Below are positions 51,150 to 59,966 of a stretch of DNA of 64,000 bases, piece by piece. A program made the position numbers and the translations under genes. The notes under the pieces are model-generated. The model was not told the origin of the DNA, did no database searches, and saw nothing but the letters and a program-made list of their open reading frames with translations. Within the stretch, counting starts at the first letter, position 1. Each line of letters opens with the position of its first letter. Source of the stretch: JAWKWH01 sp041397625 (GTDB lineage: Bacteria > Pseudomonadota > Alphaproteobacteria > Rhizobiales > Rhizobiaceae); contig JAWKWH010000003.1 in assembly GCA_041397625.1 (NCBI GenBank), positions 434,001 to 498,000 on the forward strand, read 5' to 3'.

Positions 51150-52343
51150 ATGTTCGGGTTCGGCAAAAACAAACAGACGGGCGTCGACGCCAAGGCCAAG
51201 GAAGCCTATTTCACGGCGTCGCAGGGCCAGCTTATCCGCGCCCGGTTCAAGGCCAACCGATCGGCCGTGATCGCGGGCTGGGCGCTGGTGGTCATGATCC
51301 TGATGGGTTTTTTTGCGCCGTTCCTGTCGCCCTACAATCCGACGATCCATGGCCGCGACAAGGACTATGAAAACGGTGCGCCGCAGATACCGAAATTCTG
51401 GGACGAGAATGGCTTCTCGGTCAGGCCGTTCATCTACACGCCGGTGCGGGAGCGTTCGATCAAGACGAATTTCCGCTGGGTGACGACAATCGACCGCGAG
51501 AAGCGGCGCTACGTCCAGTTCTTCGTCGAAGGTTGGGAATACAGCATGATCGACATTGCCTGGGACCTGCCGGGCACTGCATTCGACATCAACATCAAGG
51601 CGCTGACATTCGACACGCATCTGTTCGGGGTGGATGAGGGCGGTATCCACCTTTTCGGCACCGACGAGAGTGGCAAGGATATTTTCGGGCGAACGCTGCA
51701 CGCCATCTGGACATCGCTTGCGGTTGGTACGCTCGGCGTGTTGATCGCCTTCGTTCTGGCGCTCGTCATCGGAGGGGTGGCCGGCTATTACGGCGGCTGG
51801 ATCGACTCCGTCCTGCAGATGATAACCGACGCAATACGCACCGTGCCGCCGATCCCGCTGTTCATGGCGCTTGCCGCCTTCATGCCGGCACATTGGAGTT
51901 CGGAGACGCGGTTCTTCTTCATATCGATCATCCTCGGTCTGATCGGCTGGCCGACACTGGCCCGGCGCATACGCACGCATCTTCTCACCGAACGAAGCCA
52001 GGAATATGTGCTGGCGGCAGAGCTGTGCGGCGCGTCTTCCTCGCACGTGATCCGGCGGCACCTGTTGCCGAGTTTCACGAGCTACATCATCGTCGACCTG
52101 ATGATCTCGTTTCCCTACATGGTGCGCTCGGAAACGGCGCTTTCCTTTATCGGGCTCGGCCTGAAGGACCCGGTCAATTCGCTCGGCGCGCTGATGCAGA
52201 ACGTCTCGAAGGCCGACGTCCTCCTAAACTATCAATGGTATTTCATCCCGGTCATCTTCTTCATCGCGCTGGTGCTCGCCTTCGTTTTCGTCGGCGACGG
52301 ACTGCGCGATGCGGCCGACCCCTATTCGAGCACGCGCAAATGA
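51150..52343 (+). CDS. oligopeptide-type ABC transporter permease (OppC type) with a large periplasmic insert
   Basis: A 397-residue permease. The DppC/OppC pattern FGTDESGKDIFGRTLHAIWTSL is present but only at about residues 170-190. An extra hydrophilic segment of about 100 residues (60-165) sits between helix 1 and this motif, as in YejE-type permeases. The EAA loop ELCGASSSHVIRRHLLP follows near 290. The stop overlaps the ATPase start. Confidence 0.87.
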   Translation: MFGFGKNKQTGVDAKAKEAYFTASQGQLIRARFKANRSAVIAGWALVVMILMGFFAPFLSPYNPTIHGRDKDYENGAPQIPKFWDENGFSVRPFIYTPVRERSIKTNFRWVTTIDREKRRYVQFFVEGWEYSMIDIAWDLPGTAFDINIKALTFDTHLFGVDEGGIHLFGTDESGKDIFGRTLHAIWTSLAVGTLGVLIAFVLALVIGGVAGYYGGWIDSVLQMITDAIRTVPPIPLFMALAAFMPAHWSSETRFFFISIILGLIGWPTLARRIRTHLLTERSQEYVLAAELCGASSSHVIRRHLLPSFTSYIIVDLMISFPYMVRSETALSFIGLGLKDPVNSLGALMQNVSKADVLLNYQWYFIPVIFFIALVLAFVFVGDGLRDAADPYSSTRK

Positions 52344-53344
52344 CCGACCCGCTTATTTCCGTCCGCGACCTGACGATCCGGTTCAAGACCGATGAAGGGC
52401 TGATCACGGCGGTCGAGGAGATGTCGTTCGACATCGCCCCGGGCGAGGTTCTCGGCCTCGTGGGTGAAAGCGGCTCGGGTAAATCGGTCACCGCCAAGGC
52501 GCTGATGCGGCTCAATGCCGACAACACGGTCTATGGCGACGACAGCAAGATCACGCTCAGGGCCAATGGCGAGCCGGTCGACGTGCTGTCGCTGAAGCGC
52601 AACAAGGACATGATGATCATCCGCGGCGGTGCTGTGTCGATGATCTTCCAGGAGCCGATGGCGAGCTTCGCGCCGGCGATCAAGATCGGCAGCCAGATGG
52701 TCGAACAGCTTCTGCTGCACAAGAAGATCTCCAAGGCGGAAGCAAAGAAGATCTCGGTGGAGATGCTGGAACGCGTCGGCATCTCGGATGCCGAGCGCCG
52801 CTTCGACCAGTACGCATTCGAGCTGTCCGGCGGCATGCGCCAGCGGGCGATGATCGCCATGGCGCTGTCGACCAATCCGAAGCTGCTGATCGCCGACGAA
52901 CCGACGACAGCTCTCGATGTCACCATCCAGGCGCAGGTGATCGACCTGATGAAGGACCTCGTTGCCGATTTCGGCATGGGCATCATCTTCATCACCCACG
53001 ATCTCGGCGTCATCGCCCAGACGGCGGATCGGGTGGCGGTGATGTATCTGGGCCGGCTCGTGGAGCAGGGGCCGGTGCGCAACGTCATCCGCAACCCGGC
53101 CCATCCCTATACGCAGGGGCTGATCAACGCGTTGCCCAAGCTCGACGATCTCGACGCGCCGCTGACCCCGGTCGCCGGCGACATCCCGAGCCCGCTCGAG
53201 CGGCCGTCGGGCTGTGTGTTCCATACGCGCTGCCCCGTCGCCATCGCCGGGCGCTGCGACGTCGACGTGCCGCAGATGTTCGACATGGAGCCGGGCCATG
53301 GCGCGGCCTGCTTCGTCGCCGCCGACAGGAGGGAGATGGCATGA
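52340..53344 (+). CDS. oligopeptide-type ABC transporter ATP-binding protein (OppD type)
   Basis: A 334-residue ATPase with Walker A GESGSGKSVT near residue 39, signature LSGGMRQRAMIAMAL and Walker B LLIADEPTTALD. The C-terminal Cys-rich block GCVFHTRCPVAIAGRCD is the oligopeptide-transporter tail. Both ends overlap neighbouring genes (ATGA). Confidence 0.9.
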   Translation: MTDPLISVRDLTIRFKTDEGLITAVEEMSFDIAPGEVLGLVGESGSGKSVTAKALMRLNADNTVYGDDSKITLRANGEPVDVLSLKRNKDMMIIRGGAVSMIFQEPMASFAPAIKIGSQMVEQLLLHKKISKAEAKKISVEMLERVGISDAERRFDQYAFELSGGMRQRAMIAMALSTNPKLLIADEPTTALDVTIQAQVIDLMKDLVADFGMGIIFITHDLGVIAQTADRVAVMYLGRLVEQGPVRNVIRNPAHPYTQGLINALPKLDDLDAPLTPVAGDIPSPLERPSGCVFHTRCPVAIAGRCDVDVPQMFDMEPGHGAACFVAADRREMA

Positions 53345-54345
53345 CCGACAAGCCGTTGATCTCGGCGCGCGATCTCTGCGTCTATTTCGGCATCGGCCGC
53401 CGGCTGCTCGGCTCGTCGGCGGTCATCCGCGCGGTCGAGAAGGTCAGCGTCGATATACCCAAGGGCTCGTTCTTCGGGCTGGTCGGCGAGAGCGGTTCAG
53501 GCAAGACGACCTTCGGCCGGGCGCTGCTGCGCGCCGCGCCGATCACCGGCGGCCATGTCGCCTATGATGACGGCGAGGTCGCCTACGATGTCGCGACCAT
53601 GTCGAAGGCGGACCTGAAGGAGTATCGCAAGCGCGCCCAGCTGATCTTCCAGGACCCTTATGCGGCGCTCAGCCCGCGCATGACGGTGCGCGACATCATC
53701 GCCGAGCCGCTGGAGGTGATGAAGCTCACCTCGACGCGCGAGGAAACCGATGCGCGCGTGCGCGAGATCGCGGCCAAGTGCCGGCTCAACCTCGAACATC
53801 TGCGCCGCTTCCCGCACGCCTTTTCCGGCGGTCAGCGTCAGCGCATTTCGATCGCGCGGGCGCTGGTGTCCAACCCGCGTTTCGTCGTTGCCGACGAGAG
53901 TGTGGCCGCGCTTGACGTGTCGATCCAGGCCGACGTTCTAAACCTCCTGAAAGACCTGCAGAACGAGTTGGGTCTGACCTATCTGTTCATCAGCCACGAT
54001 CTCTCCGTCGTCGCGCATATCTGCGACCATGTGGCGGTGATGTATCTCGGCCGGCTGGTGGAAAGCGGGCCGACGCGTGACCTGTTCGACAAGCCGCGTC
54101 ATCCCTATACCCAGGCGCTGTTGTCGGCGATCCCGTCGCTCGATCCCGATCATGGCGGCACCGCACAGAAGCTGGAGGGCGAGATCCCGAGCCCGGCCAA
54201 CCCGCCGCCCGGCTGCAAGTTCCAGACCCGCTGCCGCTACGCCACCGATCTGTGCCGCCGCGAGGAGCCGAAACTGGAGGAGGCCGGCCGCGAGCACGAG
54301 GTCGCCTGCCACCGCTGGAAGGAACTGGCCGCCGAAACGGCCTGA
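53341..54345 (+). CDS. oligopeptide-type ABC transporter ATP-binding protein (OppF type)
   Basis: A 334-residue ATPase with Walker A GESGSGKTT near residue 50, signature FSGGQRQRISIARAL and Walker B FVVADESVAALD, where the usual DEPVSALD is changed. The C-terminal GCKFQTRCRYATDLCRREEP is the family tail. It ends the importer operon 7 bp from the convergent sulfatase-family gene. Confidence 0.9.
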   Translation: MTDKPLISARDLCVYFGIGRRLLGSSAVIRAVEKVSVDIPKGSFFGLVGESGSGKTTFGRALLRAAPITGGHVAYDDGEVAYDVATMSKADLKEYRKRAQLIFQDPYAALSPRMTVRDIIAEPLEVMKLTSTREETDARVREIAAKCRLNLEHLRRFPHAFSGGQRQRISIARALVSNPRFVVADESVAALDVSIQADVLNLLKDLQNELGLTYLFISHDLSVVAHICDHVAVMYLGRLVESGPTRDLFDKPRHPYTQALLSAIPSLDPDHGGTAQKLEGEIPSPANPPPGCKFQTRCRYATDLCRREEPKLEEAGREHEVACHRWKELAAETA

Positions 54346-54352
54346 GCGGTTG

Positions 54353-55891
54353 CTACCAGCGGCTGCCGGTCTTCACGCCTTTGTCGGTCAGTTTCATCAG
54401 CGCGCGCGACTGGTCGGCATGTTTCATGCGGTGATCGAGCATCTTTGCCGTCAGTCGGTAAAGCTCGCCCGCGAAAGCCGCGTCACCGGCGAGGTTTTGG
54501 CGTTCCAGCGGATCGTTCTCCAGGTCGAACAGCATCGGCGGCAGGCCACCGTTGAAATGGACGAGCTTGAAGCGCTCCTCGCGCAAAAGCGTGCAATTGC
54601 AAACGGTCGGGTGCGAACCGAGGAATGCCTGGAAGCGGGTCGGCTCAACGGGATCGCCATAGTCCATCTCGGCGAAAACGTAGTCGCGCCAGCCGTCCGG
54701 GACAACGCCGCCCACCAGCGGCAGCAGTGAGCGGCCGTCGAACGCATGGGGAACTTCCCGTCCCATCCAGTCGAGGATAGTCGGCGCGATGTCGACGGAT
54801 TCGGTAAACGCCTCGACGGTTCCGCCGGCGGCCGCGCCATTGCGCGGATCGCGGATGATCAGGGGTATGTGATAGGCCTGCTCGTGAATGGTGCGCTTGC
54901 CCCATTTCCGCTTGTCGCCGAGCATCTCGCCATGGTCGGCGGTGAGGATGACGAGCGTGTCGTCCGACTGCCCGGTCTCGTCGAGGAAATCGAGCAGGCG
55001 GCCGACATGGGCGTCGACCTCGCTTACCAGGCCGAAATACACCGCCCGCAGCGCGTCGGCGTCCTCGTCGGGCAGGTCGGCCATCCGGCCGTCGAAGCCG
55101 ATAAAGAGTTCGTGTTCGCCGGTGGCGGAGAAGAATGCCTCGATGAACGGATGGCTCTTGCGATAGGCGTCGAAATCGGCCGGGCGGTCGGGCTTCGGCA
55201 GGTCGGCGAGGTCGTACATCCGGTTATATGGTTCCGGTGCGACGAGCGGCGGATGCGGCTTGATGAAGGTGACGTGGGCGAACCAGTCGGTACCGCCGCG
55301 CACCGACAGTGCCTTCAGCGTCTCGGTGGCCAGGAAAGCCGTTTCGCTGTCCTTGGCGTCGAACATGGCCGGGCCGCGAATATGGGCGCTGGGGCCGCCG
55401 TCGTCGCGGGGCAGATAGGTGGCCCAGTAGGCGTGGGGAAGGTCGTAGCCCTTGTGTTTCAGGTCGGCGAGCCATGTCCGGTTGCTCTCGGCGCGCATCT
55501 CGGCCATCTCGCGAAAGCCCGGCAGTACACCCTCATAGTCGGTGAGATCGGGATCGGCCGGCGCCCGCGAAGCGGGATCGGGGCTTGCGTCGGTGTAGCC
55601 GAACAGCAGCGGTTCGTAGCCGCGCTTGCGCGCCTCGGTGGCGAGGTTGGGCAGGTGGCCGGCCAGCGGCGTGCCGTTGCGCACCGAGCGGTGGTTCATC
55701 GCGTAGCGGCCGGTGAGCAGGCTTGCCCGCGCCGGGCCGCACGGAACCGTCACCGTGTAGTGGCGGCGGAAGGTCACGCCACCGGCCATCAGGCGCCGGA
55801 GATTAGGCATCCGCACTGTGCCGGCGAGCCCGCCGAAGACGCAATCGGCGCGCAACTGGTCGAGGACGATGAAGAGGATTTTCCCGGCCAT
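54353..55891 (-). CDS. sulfatase superfamily enzyme, phosphonate monoester hydrolase-like
   Basis: A 512-residue alkaline-phosphatase/sulfatase-fold enzyme. Cys51 lies in CGPARASLLTGR, the site converted to formylglycine. Asp11 near the N terminus and the TADHGE motif supply metal ligands. The TVPCGPARASLLTG...MNHRSVRN context, the 512-residue length and the C-terminal LDHRMKHAD resemble rhizobial phosphonate/phosphodiester monoester hydrolases (PMH) more than classical arylsulfatases. It would hydrolyse phosphonate monoesters, phosphodiesters or sulfate esters; family members are promiscuous. I chose the ATG at 55891; the longer frame upstream runs into the shared promoter. It is divergent from xsc. 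A formylglycine-generating enzyme gene is not in the window. Confidence 0.82.
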   Translation of the reverse strand: MAGKILFIVLDQLRADCVFGGLAGTVRMPNLRRLMAGGVTFRRHYTVTVPCGPARASLLTGRYAMNHRSVRNGTPLAGHLPNLATEARKRGYEPLLFGYTDASPDPASRAPADPDLTDYEGVLPGFREMAEMRAESNRTWLADLKHKGYDLPHAYWATYLPRDDGGPSAHIRGPAMFDAKDSETAFLATETLKALSVRGGTDWFAHVTFIKPHPPLVAPEPYNRMYDLADLPKPDRPADFDAYRKSHPFIEAFFSATGEHELFIGFDGRMADLPDEDADALRAVYFGLVSEVDAHVGRLLDFLDETGQSDDTLVILTADHGEMLGDKRKWGKRTIHEQAYHIPLIIRDPRNGAAAGGTVEAFTESVDIAPTILDWMGREVPHAFDGRSLLPLVGGVVPDGWRDYVFAEMDYGDPVEPTRFQAFLGSHPTVCNCTLLREERFKLVHFNGGLPPMLFDLENDPLERQNLAGDAAFAGELYRLTAKMLDHRMKHADQSRALMKLTDKGVKTGSRW

Positions 55892-56173
55892 GACGGTATC
55901 CTGTTGCTTGGCGGAACGGAGGCGGACGCACCCGATCTGAAGCACGGATCGTCGGGCGAGATCAACCGAAATGGGGGCCTGCGGGCAGGGGTGCCGCGCG
56001 GCCGGTCGCTGATATGCGGAAACGCTCTGCACCAATGCTCATGGACCAACGCAGGGAAGATGCCAGGCCCTAGTGGATGATCCGGCTTGGCCCTAAACCG
56101 GACTGCGAGACGGATCAATGCGCCGGTACCGCGGGAAAGGCTCCGCGCCGGCGGAGACAGGGAAGACAAAGCC

Positions 56174-57949
56174 ATGAAAATGACCACGGAAGAAGCCTTC
56201 GTGAAAGTGCTGCAGATGCATGGCATCGAGCACGCATTCGGCATCATCGGTTCGGCGTTCATGCCGATCTCAGACCTGTTCCCCAGGGCGGGAATCACGT
56301 TCTGGGACGTGGCGCACGAGACCAATGGCGGGCTGATCTGCGACGGCTACACGCGCGCCACCGGCAAGATGGGCATGGCGATCGCCCAGAACGGGCCGGG
56401 TGTCACCGGCTTCGTCACCGCCATCAAGACCGCCTACTGGAACCACACGCCGATGCTGCTGGTCACCCCCCAGGCGGCCAACAAGACCATCGGACAGGGC
56501 GGCTTCCAGGAAGTCAACCAGATGCCGATGTTCGCCGAGATGGTGTGCTACCAGGAGGAGGTGCGCGACGCATCGCGCATCGCCGAGGTGCTGAACCGGG
56601 TGATCGAGAAGGCCTGGCGCGGCTCGGCGCCGGCGCAGATCAACGTGCCGCGCGACTACTGGACGCAAGTGATCGACATCGAACTGCCGCAGATGATCCG
56701 CTTCGAGCGGCCGTCCGGCGGCAGGCAGGCCATCGCCGAGGCGGCGAAACTGCTGTCGGAAGCGACGTTTCCGGTGATCCTCAACGGCGCTGGCGTGGTG
56801 CTGGGCGGCGCCATCGAGGCGTCAAAGGCGCTGGCCGAGCGGCTGTCGGCGCCGGTCTGCTGCAACTACCAGCACAATGACGCCTTTCCGGGCAGCCATC
56901 CGCTCTCCTGCGGTCCGCTCGGCTATAACGGCTCCAAGGCGGCGATGGAACTGATCTCGAAGGCCGACGTGGTGCTGGCGCTCGGCACCAGGCTGAACCC
57001 GTTCTCAACCCTGCCGGGCTACGGCATCGACTACTGGCCGAAGCAGGCGAAGATCATCCAGGTCGACATCAATGCCGACCGCATCGGCCTGACCAAGAAG
57101 GTCACCGTCGGCATCCAGGGTGACGCCAGGCAGGTGGCCGAGCAGATCCTCGAACAGCTTGCCGGCACGGCCGGCGACGCCGGCCGCAAGGAGCGCGAGG
57201 CGCTGGTGCACCAGACCAAATCGGCCTGGCTGCAGACGCTGTCGAGCATGGACCACGAAGACGACGATCCGGGCACGACGTGGAACGAGCGGGCGCGCAA
57301 GCGCGACGCCGACCGCATGTCGCCGCGCCAGGCCTGGCGGGCGATCCAGGCGGGCCTGCCGGAAGATGCGATCATCTCGTCGGACATCGGTAACAACTGC
57401 GCCATCGGCAACGCCTATCCGACCTTCGAGAAGGGGCGGAAATATCTGGCGCCCGGCCTGTTCGGCCCATGCGGCTACGGCTTTCCGTCGATCATCGGCG
57501 CCAAGATCGGCTGCCCGGACACGCCGGTGGTCGGCTTTGCCGGCGACGGCGCCTTCGGCATCTCGATGAACGAGATGAGCTCGGTCGGGCGCAAGGAGTG
57601 GCCCGGCATCACCATGGTGATCTTCCGCAACTATCAATGGGGCGCGGAAAAGCGCAACACGACGCTGTGGTACGACGACAATTTCGTCGGCACCGAGCTT
57701 GATCCGCACCTTTCCTATGCCCGCGTGGCCGAGGGTTGCGGGCTCAAGGGCGTCACGGTGCGCAGCGCAGCCGAACTGACCGATGCGCTTCAGGCGGCAT
57801 GCGCGGCACAGAAGGACGGTATCACCACCTTCATCGAAGTGATCCTCAACCAGGAACTGGGCGAGCCGTTCCGCCGCGACGCAATGAAGAAGCCGGTCGA
57901 GGTCGCCGGCATCGACGCAAACGACATGCGCGCCCAGCGGCCGGTCTGA
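56174..57949 (+). CDS. xsc: sulfoacetaldehyde acetyltransferase
   Basis: A 591-residue thiamine-diphosphate enzyme. Glu49 in AHETNGG is the cofactor-activating glutamate, and GDGAFGISMNEM (near residue 457) with a following Asn is the ThDP/Mg motif. The N terminus (TTEEAFVKVLQMHGIEHAFG, then GSAFMPISDLFP) and the length are those of Xsc. It converts sulfoacetaldehyde and phosphate to acetyl phosphate and sulfite, the last step of taurine, isethionate and related C2-sulfonate use. The start follows GGAGACAGGGAAGAC; the open frame extends upstream without coding character. The phosphotransacetylase gene usually next to xsc is absent; adenine deaminase follows. Confidence 0.92.
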   Translation: MKMTTEEAFVKVLQMHGIEHAFGIIGSAFMPISDLFPRAGITFWDVAHETNGGLICDGYTRATGKMGMAIAQNGPGVTGFVTAIKTAYWNHTPMLLVTPQAANKTIGQGGFQEVNQMPMFAEMVCYQEEVRDASRIAEVLNRVIEKAWRGSAPAQINVPRDYWTQVIDIELPQMIRFERPSGGRQAIAEAAKLLSEATFPVILNGAGVVLGGAIEASKALAERLSAPVCCNYQHNDAFPGSHPLSCGPLGYNGSKAAMELISKADVVLALGTRLNPFSTLPGYGIDYWPKQAKIIQVDINADRIGLTKKVTVGIQGDARQVAEQILEQLAGTAGDAGRKEREALVHQTKSAWLQTLSSMDHEDDDPGTTWNERARKRDADRMSPRQAWRAIQAGLPEDAIISSDIGNNCAIGNAYPTFEKGRKYLAPGLFGPCGYGFPSIIGAKIGCPDTPVVGFAGDGAFGISMNEMSSVGRKEWPGITMVIFRNYQWGAEKRNTTLWYDDNFVGTELDPHLSYARVAEGCGLKGVTVRSAAELTDALQAACAAQKDGITTFIEVILNQELGEPFRRDAMKKPVEVAGIDANDMRAQRPV

Positions 57950-58037
57950 GTGCTTCCAGCTTCATGGGGAATTGCCAAAGGCGATGCCTGACGGGTAGCG
58001 TTGCGGCCCTGAATCATCGCCAACTGGATGGATCCCA

Positions 58038-59831
58038 ATGCCTGCCGTGAAACCGTGGAATGAAGTGGCGCCGCGCCTGGTCGACGTGGCGATGGGGCGG
58101 ACGCCGGCCGATACGGTGATCCGCAACGGCAAGTGGGTCAATGTCTACTCCGGCGAGATCGTGACCGGCACCGACATCGCCATTTCCGCCGGGCGTTTCG
58201 CCTATGCCGGGCCCGACGCCGGCCATACGATCGGTGATGAGACCAGGGTGATCGAGGCCGACGGCCGCTACATGCTGCCCGGCCTCTGCGACGGCCACAT
58301 GCATGTCGAAAGCGGCATGGTGACGGTGACCGAGTTCGCCCGCGCGGTCATTCCGCACGGCACCACGTCGATGTTCATCGATCCGCACGAGATCGCAAAT
58401 GTGCTCGGTGTGCCCGGCGTCAGGCTGATGCATGACGAGGCGGCCGGCCTGCCGATCAACGTCCTGGTGCAGATGCCCTCCTGCGTGCCGTCGGCGCCGG
58501 GGCTGGAACTGGCCGGCGCGGAACTTAGCGTCGAGGACATCGCCGAGGCGATGAACTGGCCCAACATCATCGGGCTCGGCGAGATGATGAATTTTCCGGG
58601 CGTCGCCGCCAACGATGCCAAGATGATGGGCGAGATCGCCGCCACGCAGGCCGCCGGCAAGACGGTCGGCGGCCACTATGCCTCGCCCGATCTCGGCCCA
58701 CCGTTCCATGCCTATGCCGCGGGCGGACCGGCCGACGACCACGAGGGCACGCGCGCCGACGACGCGATTGCCCGCGTGCGCCAGGGCATGCGCGCCATGC
58801 TGCGGCTGGGGTCGGCCTGGTACGACGTCGCCGAGCAGGTCAAGGCGGTGACAGAACAAGGTATTGATCCGCGCAATTTCATCCTGTGCACCGACGACAG
58901 CCATTCCGGCACGCTGGTCAATGACGGCCACATGAACCGGGTGCTGCGCCACGCCATCGCCCAGGGGCTGAAGCCCGTGACCGCGATCCAGATGGCGACA
59001 CTCAACACCGCCCAGCATTTCGGGCTTGAGCGCGAGATCGGCTCGATCGCGCCGGGTAGGCGCGCCGACCTGGTGATCACGTCGGACCTGGTAACCCTGC
59101 CCGTCGAACTGGTGATCGCCGGCGGCGAGGTGGTGGCCGAAAACGGTGAACTGGCGATCGAACTGCCCGTGTTCGACTATCCGCAGTCGGCCCGCGGCAC
59201 GGTGCATCTTGGCAAGACCCTCGAAGCGGCCGATTTCGATATCGCCGCGAAGGAGGGCGCCAATTCGGTGCGCGCCCGCGTGATCGGCGTCATCGAGAAC
59301 CAGGCGCCGACCAGGGCGCTGGAGGCCGACCTGCCGGTGGAGGACGGCCTCGTCGGCATGGACCGGGCAAACGATGTCTGCCAGATCGCGCTGGTCGAGC
59401 GCCACCGCGCCACCGGCATGGTCGTCAACGGCTTCGTCTCCGGTTTCGGCTACGAGAAGGACTGCGCCGTCGCCTCGACGGTCGCCCACGACAGCCATCA
59501 CATGATCGTCGTCGGCACCAACAAGGAGGACATGGCGCTCGCCGCCAACCGGCTCGGCGAGGTCGGCGGCGGCATCGTCGTCGTCTCGGAAGGCAGGGAA
59601 CTGGCGCTGGTCGAACTGCCGATCGCCGGACTGATGTCGGACGAGCGCTCAGACATCGTCGCCGCCAAGGCCGAAAGAATGGTCGAGGCGATGGCCGAGT
59701 GCGGCTGCACGCTCAACAACGCCTACATGCAGCATTCGCTTCTGGCGCTGGTGGTCATCCCGGCCTTGCGCATTTCCGACCAGGGCATCGTCGACGTGAC
59801 AAAGTTCGAGAAGGTCGACCTGTTTGTCTGA
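58038..59831 (+). CDS. ade: adenine deaminase
   Basis: A 597-residue metal-dependent deaminase of the Ade family. DGHMHVESG (His87, His89, Glu91) is the metal site; CTDDSHSG and VNDGHMNRVLRHAIAQG are family blocks, and the C-terminal half has the Ade-specific domain. It converts adenine to hypoxanthine and ammonia. It follows xsc after 88 bp on the same strand. An aerobic purine salvage or nitrogen role is likely; the link with sulfonate genes is unclear. Confidence 0.92.
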   Translation: MPAVKPWNEVAPRLVDVAMGRTPADTVIRNGKWVNVYSGEIVTGTDIAISAGRFAYAGPDAGHTIGDETRVIEADGRYMLPGLCDGHMHVESGMVTVTEFARAVIPHGTTSMFIDPHEIANVLGVPGVRLMHDEAAGLPINVLVQMPSCVPSAPGLELAGAELSVEDIAEAMNWPNIIGLGEMMNFPGVAANDAKMMGEIAATQAAGKTVGGHYASPDLGPPFHAYAAGGPADDHEGTRADDAIARVRQGMRAMLRLGSAWYDVAEQVKAVTEQGIDPRNFILCTDDSHSGTLVNDGHMNRVLRHAIAQGLKPVTAIQMATLNTAQHFGLEREIGSIAPGRRADLVITSDLVTLPVELVIAGGEVVAENGELAIELPVFDYPQSARGTVHLGKTLEAADFDIAAKEGANSVRARVIGVIENQAPTRALEADLPVEDGLVGMDRANDVCQIALVERHRATGMVVNGFVSGFGYEKDCAVASTVAHDSHHMIVVGTNKEDMALAANRLGEVGGGIVVVSEGRELALVELPIAGLMSDERSDIVAAKAERMVEAMAECGCTLNNAYMQHSLLALVVIPALRISDQGIVDVTKFEKVDLFV

Positions 59832-59914
59832 TGTCGGGTACGGCCGCGGAAGCGTGTTTTTGGACTCCGGCCCGGAATCAATCTGTGCTACCCGACAGGA
59901 TGGTTTTGAGATTG

Positions 59915-59937
59915 CGGCCGGGCATTGCCGCCGGCCG
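59915..59937. repeat. GC-rich inverted repeat upstream of the glutamine-synthetase-like gene
   Basis: CGGCCGG and CCGGCCG form a perfect 7-base inverted repeat with a 9-base spacer, about 30 bp before the start codon. It could be an operator or a weak terminator of the adenine deaminase transcript; no T-run follows, and GC-rich sequence makes chance matches common. Confidence 0.3.
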
Positions 59938-59966
59938 GTTATGCGCAGGCAGGAGGGGAGACGATC

